A stretch of DNA of 64,000 nucleotides, taken from NCBI GenBank assembly GCA_019694675.1, contig JAIBBK010000015.1, positions 23,582 to 87,581 of the forward strand. Direction: 5' to 3'. A program made the translations under genes and the position numbers. Of the stretch, positions 8,157-17,343 are shown one piece after another. The notes beneath the pieces were generated by a model that worked only from the letters and a program-made list of their open reading frames with translations, did not search any database and was not told the origin of the DNA. How positions within the stretch are numbered: position 1 is the first letter of the stretch; the number at the start of each line of letters is the position of its first letter. The stretch is from Ignavibacteria bacterium (lineage in GTDB: Bacteria; Bacteroidota; Ignavibacteria; Tepidaquicellales; Tepidaquicellaceae).

Positions 8157-9578
8157 TTGGAAACTCTTGAAAGAGAAGATCCGGTAGCAAAGGAAGTTAG
8201 TCACGACACTTTCCGCAACACGATCTCAATTGTCGAGAAAGACGGGCACAGAAAGTGGATCTATCCCAAAAAACCCAAAGGTAGATTTTACAATGCCCGG
8301 ACCTTTGTAAGCTGGATACTTCTGATAATACTGTTCGGCGTTCCGTTCATAAAGGTTGACGGAAATCCGTTCTTTCTCTTCAATATTGTTGACAGAAAGT
8401 TCATAATCTTCGGACAGATATTTACCACGCAGGATTTCTATCTGTTCGGACTGCTTATGATATCAGTGTTTGTATCGCTGTTCCTTGTTACTGCGGTGTT
8501 TGGAAGAGTCTTCTGCGGCTGGGTCTGCCCTCAGCCGGTGTTTTTGGAAATGGTGTTCAGGAAGATCGAATACCTGATCGAGGGAGATTACATGCGGCAA
8601 ATGGAGCTGAACAAGTCGCCGTGGAATGCGAAGAAGATCTTCCGCAAAGGGCTGAAGTATCTGATCTTTTTTTCGCTTTCATTTCTGATCGCGAACATAT
8701 TTCTGTCTTACATAATAGGAATCGATGAGTTGTGGAAGATCATCAATGAGCCTGTGTCTCAGCACCTGACCGGATTCATTGCGATCACGATATTCACATT
8801 GTTCTTTTACTGGATCTTTGCATGGTTCAGGGAACAAGCCTGCATACTTGTCTGCCCTTACGGCAGAATGCAGGGGGTTCTGCTTGATAAGAACACCACC
8901 GTAATTGCATACGACTATAAGCGTGGTGAACCAAGGGGCAAGCTCACGGAAAAAGATGCTAAAGGCCTTGGCGACTGCATAGACTGCAATCAGTGCGTTG
9001 TTGTTTGTCCGACGGGTATTGACATAAGGAACGGCACACAGCTCGAATGCATCAACTGTGCCGTCTGCATTGATGCATGCGATTCGATCATGGACAAGAT
9101 CAACCTTCCGCGCGGGCTCATCAGGTACGACTCTATGGAAGGGATCAGGACCGGCAAAGGATTCAAGTGGACGCCGAGAGTCATCGGATATATGAGTGTG
9201 CTGCTGATCCTGCTTTCCGTTACTGCTTATCTCTTTGCAAGCAGGAAAGACGTTGATGTGAACATACTCAGAACGCCGGGACTGATCTATCAGAACCAGG
9301 GTGATGACAAAGTGAGCAACATGTACAATTTCAAAATGAGCAACAAAACGTTCAGCGAAATACCTCTTACTTTTGCGCTGAGCGGAGCTGAGGGAGAGAT
9401 AAGACTTGCCGGTTCAGAGTTTTCACTTAAGCCGATGGAAATTCACGAAGGAACTCTTCTGATTGTGATACCAAAGGCAAACATAAAGAAGCTTAATACT
9501 CCTGTAAGCATTGTGGTATCGGGAAACGGCAAAGTTATTGACGAAGTGAAAACAACATTTATCGGTCCGCCGAACTAA
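8157..9578 (+). CDS. ccoG: cytochrome c oxidase accessory protein CcoG (polyferredoxin)
   Basis: A 473-residue membrane ferredoxin. An N-terminal soluble stretch is followed by several helices, including the NapH-like segment FCGWVCPQPVFLE and CILVCPYGRMQG. Two 4Fe-4S ferredoxin motifs follow (CIDCNQCVVVCPTG and CINCAVCIDACD), then a final helix and an Ig-like C-terminal domain of about 110 residues. Family members reduce copper(II) for cbb3 assembly. Translation appears to begin at a TTG five nt after the ccoP stop; no ATG lies nearby in frame before the conserved part. Position between ccoP and ccoH is the classical order. Confidence 0.92.
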   Translation: METLEREDPVAKEVSHDTFRNTISIVEKDGHRKWIYPKKPKGRFYNARTFVSWILLIILFGVPFIKVDGNPFFLFNIVDRKFIIFGQIFTTQDFYLFGLLMISVFVSLFLVTAVFGRVFCGWVCPQPVFLEMVFRKIEYLIEGDYMRQMELNKSPWNAKKIFRKGLKYLIFFSLSFLIANIFLSYIIGIDELWKIINEPVSQHLTGFIAITIFTLFFYWIFAWFREQACILVCPYGRMQGVLLDKNTTVIAYDYKRGEPRGKLTEKDAKGLGDCIDCNQCVVVCPTGIDIRNGTQLECINCAVCIDACDSIMDKINLPRGLIRYDSMEGIRTGKGFKWTPRVIGYMSVLLILLSVTAYLFASRKDVDVNILRTPGLIYQNQGDDKVSNMYNFKMSNKTFSEIPLTFALSGAEGEIRLAGSEFSLKPMEIHEGTLLIVIPKANIKKLNTPVSIVVSGNGKVIDEVKTTFIGPPN

Positions 9579-9579
9579 A

Positions 9580-10038
9580 ATGAAGAGAATAAGCGACAAA
9601 GCAAGCTGGAGGCTTTTTGTAGTTCTGCCCATCGTTATTTTCGCGGCGGGAATGATCGTAATGGTTACGATCTCAATGACAAGGAACGTTGACCTTGTTG
9701 CGGAAAATTATTACGAAAGGGAACTGAAGTACCAGCAGGAGATCGATCTCAAATCAAATTCAGCAGATCTTGACAATTCGATCAGGGTTGAAGGAGGCCT
9801 GGGTACGGCCACAATTATTTGCGGCAAGCCGGAACTGCTTGACGGAAAATCAGGCGAGGTGATCCTGTACAGACCTTCGGATGCATCAATTGATTTCAAA
9901 TCGGCATTTCTGATTGACAGCGAAGGCAAGCAGGTCATCAAAGATGCGAAACTCAGGAGGGGATTGTGGAAACTCAAGATCAGTCTGACGGGACAGGGAA
10001 AGTCATACTCAGTTGAGAAAAGCGTATTTGTAGAATGA
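9580..10038 (+). CDS. ccoH: FixH/CcoH family oxidase assembly protein
   Basis: A 152-residue single-span protein with one N-terminal helix (about residues 12-34) followed by LVAENYYERELKYQQEID, a recognisable FixH signature. The remainder is an extracytoplasmic beta domain. CcoH is a late assembly or stability factor for cbb3 oxidase. It begins one nt after the ccoG stop, and its TGA overlaps the next start (ATGA), so it is translated with the oxidase operon. Confidence 0.87.
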   Translation: MKRISDKASWRLFVVLPIVIFAAGMIVMVTISMTRNVDLVAENYYERELKYQQEIDLKSNSADLDNSIRVEGGLGTATIICGKPELLDGKSGEVILYRPSDASIDFKSAFLIDSEGKQVIKDAKLRRGLWKLKISLTGQGKSYSVEKSVFVE

Positions 10039-10751
10039 ACCCGGAACTGTTTTCTGCTGTGATAATTGGTCTGGCCGGGAGTTTCCACTGCGCGGGCATG
10101 TGCGGACCCATTGCATTGTCCGTCAGCGGTGGCGCGCCGCGCGAGCTTGGATTCTTGCTGCGCAAGATCACGTACAATCTTGGCAGGATCATCACTTATA
10201 CTGCGCTCGGACTGCTGTTCGGATTCATAGGAGACAGACTGAGGCTGTTCGGGCTTCAGCAATGGCTTTCGGTGTTTGTCGGCTCCGTGATAATTCTTTC
10301 GGTGATAATCTACTATCTGAGGTACAAAAGCCCGGTCTCCGGAAAGCTTTACAGACTTATGACTCCGTTCTTTTCACGGGCAATCGGATATCTGAAGGGT
10401 AAGAACAGCTATTCTGCAATGCTGATGATCGGCATGCTGAACGGACTGCTGCCTTGCGGCTTCTTATATCTGGGACTTGGAGGCGCAGCAGCCACAGGAG
10501 GTGCCATTTCCGGTGCCGCATATATGGCATTGTTCGGCATTGGTACCGTGCCCGTAATGCTTGGTGTTACCATGTTCGGTAATTTTGTAACAGGAAAATT
10601 AAGAGCCGGTATAGGAAGGCTCGCGCCGGTGCTCATGCTGGTTCTCGGTATGCTGTTCGTGCTGAGAGGCCTTAATCTGGGAATCCCGTACGTGAGCCCC
10701 AAAGACAGCGTAAATCCGGCTGTAATGAATCATGATCCTCAGTGCCGTTAA
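10035..10751 (+). CDS. TauE/SafE-family (COG2836-like) membrane protein of the cbb3 cluster
   Basis: A 238-residue polytopic protein with about six helices. It shows the motif FHCAGMCGPI near the N-terminus and GLLPCGFLY in the middle, both typical of the small TauE/SafE-like proteins that sit beside cco genes. Cys/Met/His within helices suggests copper handling, but this is inference; the sulfite-exporter label is only a family name. It is translationally coupled to ccoH through ATGA at 10035 and closes the structural operon. Confidence 0.8.
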   Translation: MNPELFSAVIIGLAGSFHCAGMCGPIALSVSGGAPRELGFLLRKITYNLGRIITYTALGLLFGFIGDRLRLFGLQQWLSVFVGSVIILSVIIYYLRYKSPVSGKLYRLMTPFFSRAIGYLKGKNSYSAMLMIGMLNGLLPCGFLYLGLGGAAATGGAISGAAYMALFGIGTVPVMLGVTMFGNFVTGKLRAGIGRLAPVLMLVLGMLFVLRGLNLGIPYVSPKDSVNPAVMNHDPQCR

Positions 10752-10803
10752 CCCGGCCTGAATGATACCGTTCTTTGATTTGCCATTGTGACGGAATTGT
10801 AAA

Positions 10804-10834
10804 TTGTTTCTGTAAGGATGTTAGTCTATTTTTA
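10804..10834 (+). promoter_or_regulatory. Predicted promoter for the FNR-like regulator
   Basis: TTG at 10804-10806 is followed after exactly 20 nt by TATTTTT at 10827-10833, near the Bacteroidota -33/-7 pattern. The expected start of transcription falls near 10840, about 20 nt before the ATG at 10859. The last -7 base differs from consensus. Confidence 0.4.
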
Positions 10835-10858
10835 AAGAAACATCACTTCCGTTCCGGT

Positions 10859-11569
10859 ATGAACAGAAAGCTTGTAACCCCCGCATGTGAATTTTGCCAG
10901 GCCAGGTATTCATCTGTATTTGAAGACCTGAACTCCGGAGAAACAGCATATCTTACGGAGAACCATAACTGCAACTATTACAAAAGGGGACAAGTGGTCT
11001 TCCTCGAAGGTAATTTCCCGATGGGTATGTTCTGCATAAACACAGGTAAGGTGAAGATTTCTCAGGCGGGAAATGAAGGCAGGGAGCAGATTGTGAGACT
11101 TGCCAAAATGGGTGACATCATTGGTTACCGGGCGTTGATCAGCGGCGACGCATACACTGCCAGCGCAACGGCCATCGAAGACTCAATGATATGCCACATT
11201 CCTTCAAAAGTATTCTTCGAACTTCTCCGCAGAAACGCAGGGCTTACTCAGAGTCTGATGAAACTGCTTGCCGGGGACCTGAAGGATGCCGAAAGAAAGG
11301 TCACACACTTCGCTCAGAAAACTGTTGCGGAACGGCTTGCGGAAACGCTTCTCATGCTTAAGGACTATTACGGGCAGGAAGACGGTGCGCCGCCTGATTC
11401 TTTTATGATCACCAGAGAGGAGATCGCAAGAATAGTCGGAACGGCCACTGAAACAGCAATCAGGATAATGGCAGATCTCAGAAAAGAGGGGATCATTCAG
11501 ATCAGCGGCAGAAGGATCAGTATCTTAAACAAAGACGCGCTGGTCAGGATAGCAAATCTGTATGACTGA
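10859..11569 (+). CDS. Crp/FNR family transcriptional regulator
   Basis: A 236-residue regulator. It has an N-terminal CEFC motif and a third Cys in ENHNCNYY, then a cNMP-type beta-roll (YKRGQVVFLEGNFPMG), a long dimer helix and a C-terminal winged helix (MITREEIARIVGTATETAIR). Cysteine placement resembles FNR-type oxygen sensing, though the usual four-Cys pattern is not complete. The frame extends upstream to a TTG at 10775, but the ATG at 10859 sits just after a predicted promoter and begins the conserved part. Lying directly after the oxidase operon, it is the obvious candidate to control it. I found no clear TTGAT-N4-ATCAA box in the window. Confidence 0.85.
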   Translation: MNRKLVTPACEFCQARYSSVFEDLNSGETAYLTENHNCNYYKRGQVVFLEGNFPMGMFCINTGKVKISQAGNEGREQIVRLAKMGDIIGYRALISGDAYTASATAIEDSMICHIPSKVFFELLRRNAGLTQSLMKLLAGDLKDAERKVTHFAQKTVAERLAETLLMLKDYYGQEDGAPPDSFMITREEIARIVGTATETAIRIMADLRKEGIIQISGRRISILNKDALVRIANLYD

Positions 11570-11593
11570 CGGCAGTCTTCTAAACGGAAGAAG

Positions 11594-12001
11594 ATGTTTG
11601 AACGATTTTCAAATTCGTTTCTGAATGATTTCAACCTCGACCTGCTTCTTGGAAAATTCAGGAGCATAGGATTCAGATATTTCAGAAAAGGGGAATTCAT
11701 ATACAGGGAGAATGATGATGCCGCGGCTGTTTATCTCGTTCTTTCAGGTGAGATAAGCATCGGCTGTTTCTCGGATGATTCCGATGTCAGGGCAATTTCT
11801 TACAGTAAGTCCGGCGACATTATCGGATTTGACGACGCACTCTCCGGCAGCAGATATACAAAATCAGCCTTTGCGGCAAGCGATGTTAATGCAGTTGAGA
11901 TTAGCAGGTCGGAATTTCTTGACCTTACACGGAGAAATGATGAGTTTAATCTGTGGATGCTGAAATATCTCAGCAGAAAAATTGACATGCTTGCGTCATG
12001 A
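11594..12001 (+). CDS. Stand-alone cyclic-nucleotide-binding-fold protein (no DNA-binding domain)
   Basis: A 135-residue protein that covers just the Crp-type beta-roll (RYFRKGEFIYRENDDAAAVY, then LSGEISIG and KSGDIIGFDDALSG) and a short C-helix, ending before any helix-turn-helix. It follows the FNR-like gene by 24 nt, so the two are probably co-transcribed. The missing winged helix may mean it forms heterodimers with, or titrates, the full regulator; that is inference. Its last six bases overlap the convergent gene that ends at 11996. Confidence 0.7.
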   Translation: MFERFSNSFLNDFNLDLLLGKFRSIGFRYFRKGEFIYRENDDAAAVYLVLSGEISIGCFSDDSDVRAISYSKSGDIIGFDDALSGSRYTKSAFAASDVNAVEISRSEFLDLTRRNDEFNLWMLKYLSRKIDMLAS

Positions 12002-12985
12002 CCCTTTCGCAGTCTGCGCCTTCATTTTTTTCTGAATGTGATCCATGATCTTCACGGAATGGATGGTGGAGTTTTCAATGAAGTACTTGTCTGTGTTGCC
12101 TCCGCTGCAGGCTACTCCGGCCAGGTAGATCCCTTCTGTGTTTGTTTCGTGTGTCATTTTGCTGAAGTATCCCTTCTTGCCGGAAACGATCCTGATCCCG
12201 GCTTCTTTCATAAAGTCAAGGTCAGGATGGTAACCTGTCATCGCAAAGACAACATCGTTCCTCAGCTTGGTCTTTCCCTGCGGCGTGTCTATCAGGATAT
12301 GCCCTGCCTCTATTTCAATTACTGAAGACCCGAAGAATGCTTTGATTGAGCCTTCGGCGATCCTGTTCTCAATATCCGGCCTTACCCAGTACTTCACCGA
12401 CTTTTTTATGCCTTCCTCCCTTACCACCATTGTCACCTTCGCTCCGATTCGGAACAATTCAAGCGCAACATCCACTGCAGAATTCCCGGCTCCCACTACG
12501 GCGGCTTCAAGTCCGGCATAGGGATGCGCCTCGTCAAAGAAATGTTTCACTTTGGATAATTGCTCGCCGGGAATATTCATCATGTTTGGATTGTCGTAGT
12601 AACCGGTTGCAATGATCAGATTCCTGCACAGATAAGTTGACTTGTTGGTTGTGACCCTTATGGTTCCGTCCTGCTTCTCGATCATGTTGACCCGCTCATA
12701 TAGTTTTATGATGAGTCCCTTCGCTTCGGTTACCCTGCGGTAATACTCAAGCGCTTCCCTTCGTGTCGGTTTTGTTCCGTGTGAAACGAACGGAACATTT
12801 CCCAGTTCGATCTTATCTGAAGTCGAAAAGAATGTCATGTTTGTCGGATAATTGAACACCGAGTTCACGAGGCACCCTTTCTCAATAATAAGATATTCGA
12901 TTCCTCTCCTTGCCGCTTCTATGCCGCATGCAAGACCGATAGGCCCTGCGCCGATAATGACTGCATCAATGATCTTTCTGCTCAA
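11996..12985 (-). CDS. ypdA: YpdA-family FAD/NAD(P)-dependent oxidoreductase (putative bacillithiol disulfide reductase)
   Basis: A 329-residue flavoprotein. It has an FAD motif VIIGAGPIGLACGIEA at the N-terminus and a second Rossmann motif VVGAGNSAVDVALEL near residue 165. It contains the YpdA-typical FFSTSDKIELGNVPF and YYRRVTEAKG segments and lacks the CxxC of thioredoxin reductases. YpdA reduces bacillithiol disulfide with NADPH in low-GC Gram-positives and related lineages. The gene starts 13 nt after pyruvate kinase ends, in the same direction, so it is likely co-transcribed. A PIG-L deacetylase of the BshB type occurs 10 kb away, in keeping with bacillithiol use but not proof of it. 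Confidence 0.8.
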   Translation of the reverse strand: MSRKIIDAVIIGAGPIGLACGIEAARRGIEYLIIEKGCLVNSVFNYPTNMTFFSTSDKIELGNVPFVSHGTKPTRREALEYYRRVTEAKGLIIKLYERVNMIEKQDGTIRVTTNKSTYLCRNLIIATGYYDNPNMMNIPGEQLSKVKHFFDEAHPYAGLEAAVVGAGNSAVDVALELFRIGAKVTMVVREEGIKKSVKYWVRPDIENRIAEGSIKAFFGSSVIEIEAGHILIDTPQGKTKLRNDVVFAMTGYHPDLDFMKEAGIRIVSGKKGYFSKMTHETNTEGIYLAGVACSGGNTDKYFIENSTIHSVKIMDHIQKKMKAQTAKGS

Positions 12986-12998
12986 GTGGTTTTCCGAT

Positions 12999-14420
12999 TC
13001 AGATTTTTGTAACCTGTATCATGTTTGCCGAATCGCTCTTAGTTAACGGCATCGAAGAAATGAACACAACCCTGTCTCCTTTGGAGAAGCCGCTTTCGGT
13101 AAGCCTTCTTCTCAGCAGGCGGACTGTTTCAATCAGGCCCCGGCTTTCTTCGATCCTTACCGGCTCAACTCCCCAAACAAGATTGCAGATCCTGATGATC
13201 TCTTCACTGCCCGTTGCCGCGACTATCAATGCGCCGGGACGATGATTGGATAATATCAAAGGCGATCTGCCGGTGTGAGTTATTGTCACAATTGCCCTGG
13301 CGTTGACCCTTGTAGCTATCTCTACGGCAGAATTGCAGATCGTATGGAGAGTGTTCTCGGGAGAGTCCTCAATGAAGATCTCTCCGAAATATTTGGTCTT
13401 CTGTATCGTCTCTGTCTTACGGATGATCTTGCTCATTGTCTGCACGGCAATTACAGGATAACTTCCTGTGGACGTTTCTGCCGAGAGCATCACGCAGTCT
13501 GTACCGTCAAGTATTGCATTTGCAACATCCGAAGCTTCGGCCCTTGTCGGAGTGGGATTCGATATCATGGACTCGAGCATCTGCGTTGCAGTTATGACGG
13601 GTTTGATCTTCTCATTGCATTTTCTGATGATCATCTTCTGAATTACGGGAACATCTTCAGCGGAGATCTCGACACCCATGTCGCCTCTTGCCACCATTAT
13701 CAGATCGGCTGCTTCGATGATCCTGTCAATGGACTGAACCGCTTCGGGCCTTTCGATCTTTGCGATCACCTGTGCCTGCGATCCCTTCGACCGGAGCAGT
13801 TCCTTGAGAGCATAAACGTCTTCTTCTGATCTTACAAAACTCATGGCTACCATGTCGATTCCGTGCAGAACACCGAAGTCTATGTCACCGATGTCTTTTT
13901 CCGTCAGTGAAGGCAGGCTGAGTTTTGTGTGAGGGAGATTCAGGCCTTTGCGGGACTTAAGCATTCCGCCAGTTTTGACCTCACACCGGATCAATCCGTA
14001 TGCAGGGTCGATCCCTGTTATCTCAAGCCGGAGCTTTCCGTCGTCTATGAGAAGTGCTTCTCCGATCCTGGCATCGCTTATCATCCCGGGATAACTTGTT
14101 GAAATGATGTCCCTGTTTCCGAGAACTTCAGCGGCTGAAATGCTGATCTGATCGCCGCTTTTGATAAGAACCTCGCCTCCTTCGATCAATCCTATCCTCA
14201 GTTTCGGGCCGGAAAGATCCTGAATCACGGTAATGCTCTTGCCTGTTGACTGCGATGCTTCACGAATGTTATGAATATATTCGAGGTGCGTATTATGTTC
14301 GCCGTGAGAGAAGTTAAGCCGTGCAGCGTCCATACCTGCAAGAACAAGTTCTCTGACCGTGTCAACTGTGCCTGACGATGGGCCTATGGTGCAGACTATC
14401 TTGGTTTTCTTTCTGTTCAG
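12999..14420 (-). CDS. pyk: Pyruvate kinase (non-ATG start)
   Basis: Converts phosphoenolpyruvate and ADP to pyruvate and ATP. Conserved stretches include LAGMDAARLNFSHG, the B-domain region, VMVARGDMGVEI, the signature-like IKPVITATQMLESM and LDGTDCVMLSAETS. The first in-frame ATG (14333) would remove the conserved first strand, because the frame continues upstream through KTKIVCTIGPSSG to a stop at 14436-14438. Only CTG (14420) or ATT (14423) can serve as the start; I use CTG. A TATTTTG-type -7 element at 14442-14448 puts the transcript start near 14435, agreeing with a start just after it. Length is then about 473 residues, normal for the family. Confidence 0.9.
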   Translation of the reverse strand: MNRKKTKIVCTIGPSSGTVDTVRELVLAGMDAARLNFSHGEHNTHLEYIHNIREASQSTGKSITVIQDLSGPKLRIGLIEGGEVLIKSGDQISISAAEVLGNRDIISTSYPGMISDARIGEALLIDDGKLRLEITGIDPAYGLIRCEVKTGGMLKSRKGLNLPHTKLSLPSLTEKDIGDIDFGVLHGIDMVAMSFVRSEEDVYALKELLRSKGSQAQVIAKIERPEAVQSIDRIIEAADLIMVARGDMGVEISAEDVPVIQKMIIRKCNEKIKPVITATQMLESMISNPTPTRAEASDVANAILDGTDCVMLSAETSTGSYPVIAVQTMSKIIRKTETIQKTKYFGEIFIEDSPENTLHTICNSAVEIATRVNARAIVTITHTGRSPLILSNHRPGALIVAATGSEEIIRICNLVWGVEPVRIEESRGLIETVRLLRRRLTESGFSKGDRVVFISSMPLTKSDSANMIQVTKI

Positions 14421-14423
14421 AAT

Positions 14424-14721
14424 GCTGTAATGTGTTTAATGCAAAATATGAATTGCGGATCATTGCAGAAAGCACAATGGTAATGCATCTGGAAATGATC
14501 GCATTCGTGTTCAAAAAGCTTTCCGGACTAACACTGCGGTTTATATGGCAGGTCTGTGTTGAATCATAATGAGATTGCCAATGCTGAATTTTCCCTTGTG
14601 CAGACTATCTTTATATTCATGTGTCTGAAACGACAATCCGGGATCAAAATAGTTTTCAATTTCCTTAATATACCGAATTGCATATCTTACAATTTCCCAA
14701 ATCTTATCCGTTCAGCATATA
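14424..14721. other. Divergent intergenic region, pyruvate kinase / SDR
   Basis: About 300 bp between two divergent genes. The side nearest pyruvate kinase holds a -7-like TATTTTG on the minus strand at 14442-14448 with a weak upstream element. I found no convincing promoter for the plus-strand SDR gene and no RNA or hairpin. A small plus-strand reading frame here has no coding features. Confidence 0.5.
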
Positions 14722-15501
14722 TTGAAAGACCTTAAAGGTGCGGTCGTACTCATAACAGGGGCTACGAGCGGTATTGGAAGATCAACTGCAATAAGATTTG
14801 CACGCGCGGGGGCTAATCTCATAATCACGGGACGGCGCGAAGAGCTGCTGGGTGAACTGAGCTCTGAGCTAAAGAAGGAATACGGTATCAATGTATGCTC
14901 TTACAGAGTGGATGTCCGTGATTTCGAAGCAGTAAGAAACGCTGTTGATTCGTTGCCGCCTGAGTGGAAGGGGATTGACATACTGATCAACAATGCGGGC
15001 CTTGCAAGAGGGTTGTCGAAACTTCATGAAGGCTCGCTTGACGACTGGAACGAGATGATTGACACGAATGTGAAAGGACTTCTGCATGTCTCAAGGTGCG
15101 TCATTCCGCTGATGGTTGAGAGGAAACAGGGGCATGTGATCAACATCGGCTCAATAGCGGGACACGAAGTGTACCCGAATGGCAATGTTTACTGCGGCAC
15201 AAAGTACGCTGTGGATGCAATCACACAGGGTATGAGGATGGACCTTAACGGAATGAATGTAAAGGTCACAACAATTGATCCCGGGCTTGTGGAAACCGAA
15301 TTTGCGATCGTCAGGTTCAGAGGCGATTCAGTGAGGGCGAAATCGGTTTACAGCGGAATGACCCCGCTGACTCCCGATGATGTAGCGGATGCCGTTATGT
15401 ATGCGGTAACGTGTCCGGAGAATATGGTGGTTGCCCAGATGGTTCTCCTGCCTGTCGCTCAGGCAAGCGCAATGGTGGTTGACAGAAAATCACAATCGTA
15501 A
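14722..15501 (+). CDS. Short-chain dehydrogenase/reductase (YdfG-like)
   Basis: A 259-residue classical SDR. It has the cofactor loop ITGATSGIGRST near residue 11, the NNAG motif near 90, catalytic Ser in INIGSIAG and the YxxxK pair in VYCGTKYA. An Arg pair after the second strand (ITGRREEL) favours NADPH. The overall sequence, ending in a PxTPDDVADAV-like segment, resembles YdfG-type 3-hydroxy acid dehydrogenases. The start is a TTG at 14722 without a strong ribosome site. It is followed after 20 nt by a peptide-binding lipoprotein; no functional link is evident. Confidence 0.85.
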   Translation: MKDLKGAVVLITGATSGIGRSTAIRFARAGANLIITGRREELLGELSSELKKEYGINVCSYRVDVRDFEAVRNAVDSLPPEWKGIDILINNAGLARGLSKLHEGSLDDWNEMIDTNVKGLLHVSRCVIPLMVERKQGHVINIGSIAGHEVYPNGNVYCGTKYAVDAITQGMRMDLNGMNVKVTTIDPGLVETEFAIVRFRGDSVRAKSVYSGMTPLTPDDVADAVMYAVTCPENMVVAQMVLLPVAQASAMVVDRKSQS

Positions 15502-15521
15502 AAATTTCAGACAAAAGAAAA

Positions 15522-17258
15522 ATGAAGATGATGAAGTCATTGGCAGTAACTGTTCTGTTCACTTTGCTTATGAGTGGTTGCGGACAGAAGCAGGAGAGTA
15601 CAACCGGCATTCCACTTAACGGCGGGATCAAAGGCGGCGGAGTTTACAGGATAAATGAGCTTGAGAATATAAGAAGCCTTGATCCCGTAGGAATCAACGA
15701 CGTGGTCTCTCACCATGTTGCTCATCAGATTTACGATCTTCTTGTTGACCTTGATACGAGCCTTAACCTCGTTCCACAGCTTGCTACGCGCTGGGAGATC
15801 TCTGAAGACGGAACTCTTTACACATTCCACTTAAGAAAGGGCCCGAAGTTTCAGGACAATTCATGCTTTCCTGACGGCAAGGGCAGGGAGTTCAATTCTG
15901 CCGATGTGAAGTATTCGCTTGACCGCGTTTGCGATCCGAGAACGGGCACGCTGGGTTTTGACTATTACAAGAATTATGTAGAAGGTGCCCTTGAGTATTT
16001 CGAAGAGGTTTCTGCTGCAAGAAAGGAAAACAGGGAACCGAAGATCACAGGCGTTTCAGGTTTCATTGCAAAAGATGATTCCACGTTTCAGATAAAGCTG
16101 AAGAAGCCGTTCGGTCCGTTCATCTATTATCTTACGCTGGCTTATGCATATGTGATTCCGAAAGAAGCAGTTGACAAATACGGAAAGGACTTCTTCCAGA
16201 ATCCAGTCGGAACAGGCCCGTTCATCTTTGTTGACTGGAAACCGGACCTTGAGCTGAACATGAAGAAGAATCCGAATTACTGGGAGAAAGATGCTTACGG
16301 AAATCAGATCCCATACATTGACGGCATCAAATTTAAGTTCATAAAGGAAGTCTCACAGCAGTTCCTTGAATTCAGAAACGGAAACATAGATGAAAGCTAC
16401 AGACTGCCAAACGAATCCTTCAAGGAGATTGTCACAACCGAAAAGACTCTTAAGCCTGAGTTTGCATCTTTCATTCTTCAGAAGACCCCGTCTCTGGCAA
16501 TACAGTTCTATGGTTTTCTTACAACAGGGAAGATCTTCAACAATGAAAAAGTGAGGCAGGCGTTCAATTATGCCATTGACCGGGATAAGATCCTGAGGTT
16601 TGTTCTGAACGGACAGGGATATATGGGAGCTATCCACGGAATTGTGCCGCCTGCAATGCCAAAATATCATACCAAAGACATCAAGGGTTATTCATTTGAT
16701 CTTGAAAGAGCCCGCAAACTAATGGAGGAAGCCGGATATCCGGGTGGTAAGGGATTTCCCGATGCGGTTCTCCAGATAAATTCCGGAGGGGACAGGAATA
16801 TCCAGATAGCGGAATCAATTCAGAGCATGCTTAAGGAAATTGGCGTGAACATGAAGCTAAACATCATGCAGTTTGCACAGCACCTCGACAATATTGACGC
16901 AGGCAGGGCCGATTTTTACAGGCTTGGCTGGATCGCCGACTATCCCGAACCGGAGAGTTTCCTCAATCTGTATTACGGCAAGAATGTCCCTAAAGACCCA
17001 AAAGCGATCAGCCCGATAAACAGCACAAGATTTCAGAATGCCGAATATGACGCCTTGTTTGAGAAGGCAATTGCCACAACAGACCAGACCGAAAGATATA
17101 AACTGTACAAAGAAGCCGAACAGATCGCGATAACACAGGCCCCGATGATGCTTATCTACTATGATGAGGATTACAGGATGCTTCAGCCCTATGTCCGCGG
17201 CTATTCCCTAGACCCGATGCACAGAGTGAATATGAGGTATTTGTGGCTTGATAAATAG
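15522..17258 (+). CDS. Peptide/nickel ABC transporter substrate-binding lipoprotein (SBP family 5)
   Basis: A 578-residue extracytoplasmic solute-binding protein of the DppA/OppA family. It begins with a lipoprotein signal whose lipobox LMSGC gives a lipidated Cys20. Family 5 marks include the early LATRWEISEDGTLYTFHLR and the later YAIDRDKILRFVLNG. It would bind oligopeptides or a similar ligand for the Dpp-type permeases encoded at 18.1-20.1 kb, although an intrinsic terminator and an NlpC/P60 gene lie between them. No ATPase partner is in the window. Confidence 0.9.
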   Translation: MKMMKSLAVTVLFTLLMSGCGQKQESTTGIPLNGGIKGGGVYRINELENIRSLDPVGINDVVSHHVAHQIYDLLVDLDTSLNLVPQLATRWEISEDGTLYTFHLRKGPKFQDNSCFPDGKGREFNSADVKYSLDRVCDPRTGTLGFDYYKNYVEGALEYFEEVSAARKENREPKITGVSGFIAKDDSTFQIKLKKPFGPFIYYLTLAYAYVIPKEAVDKYGKDFFQNPVGTGPFIFVDWKPDLELNMKKNPNYWEKDAYGNQIPYIDGIKFKFIKEVSQQFLEFRNGNIDESYRLPNESFKEIVTTEKTLKPEFASFILQKTPSLAIQFYGFLTTGKIFNNEKVRQAFNYAIDRDKILRFVLNGQGYMGAIHGIVPPAMPKYHTKDIKGYSFDLERARKLMEEAGYPGGKGFPDAVLQINSGGDRNIQIAESIQSMLKEIGVNMKLNIMQFAQHLDNIDAGRADFYRLGWIADYPEPESFLNLYYGKNVPKDPKAISPINSTRFQNAEYDALFEKAIATTDQTERYKLYKEAEQIAITQAPMMLIYYDEDYRMLQPYVRGYSLDPMHRVNMRYLWLDK

Positions 17259-17343
17259 GATTAGAGTCTTTATAATTGTCGCAGTTTCAAATCAATTTAT
17301 AGTTCTTTTAAACATTTCGTTAATTAAAACGGAGGCTAAACGA

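Noticed and set aside
10752..10858. FNR box in front of the FNR-like gene
   Set aside because: TTGAT occurs near 10775 but without a matching ATCAA half-site at the right spacing.
17248..17343. N-terminal extension of the NlpC/P60 lipoprotein
   Set aside because: The ATG at 17344 has a GGAGG site and begins the lipoprotein signal; the extension would bury the signal and lies in a promoter-like gap.
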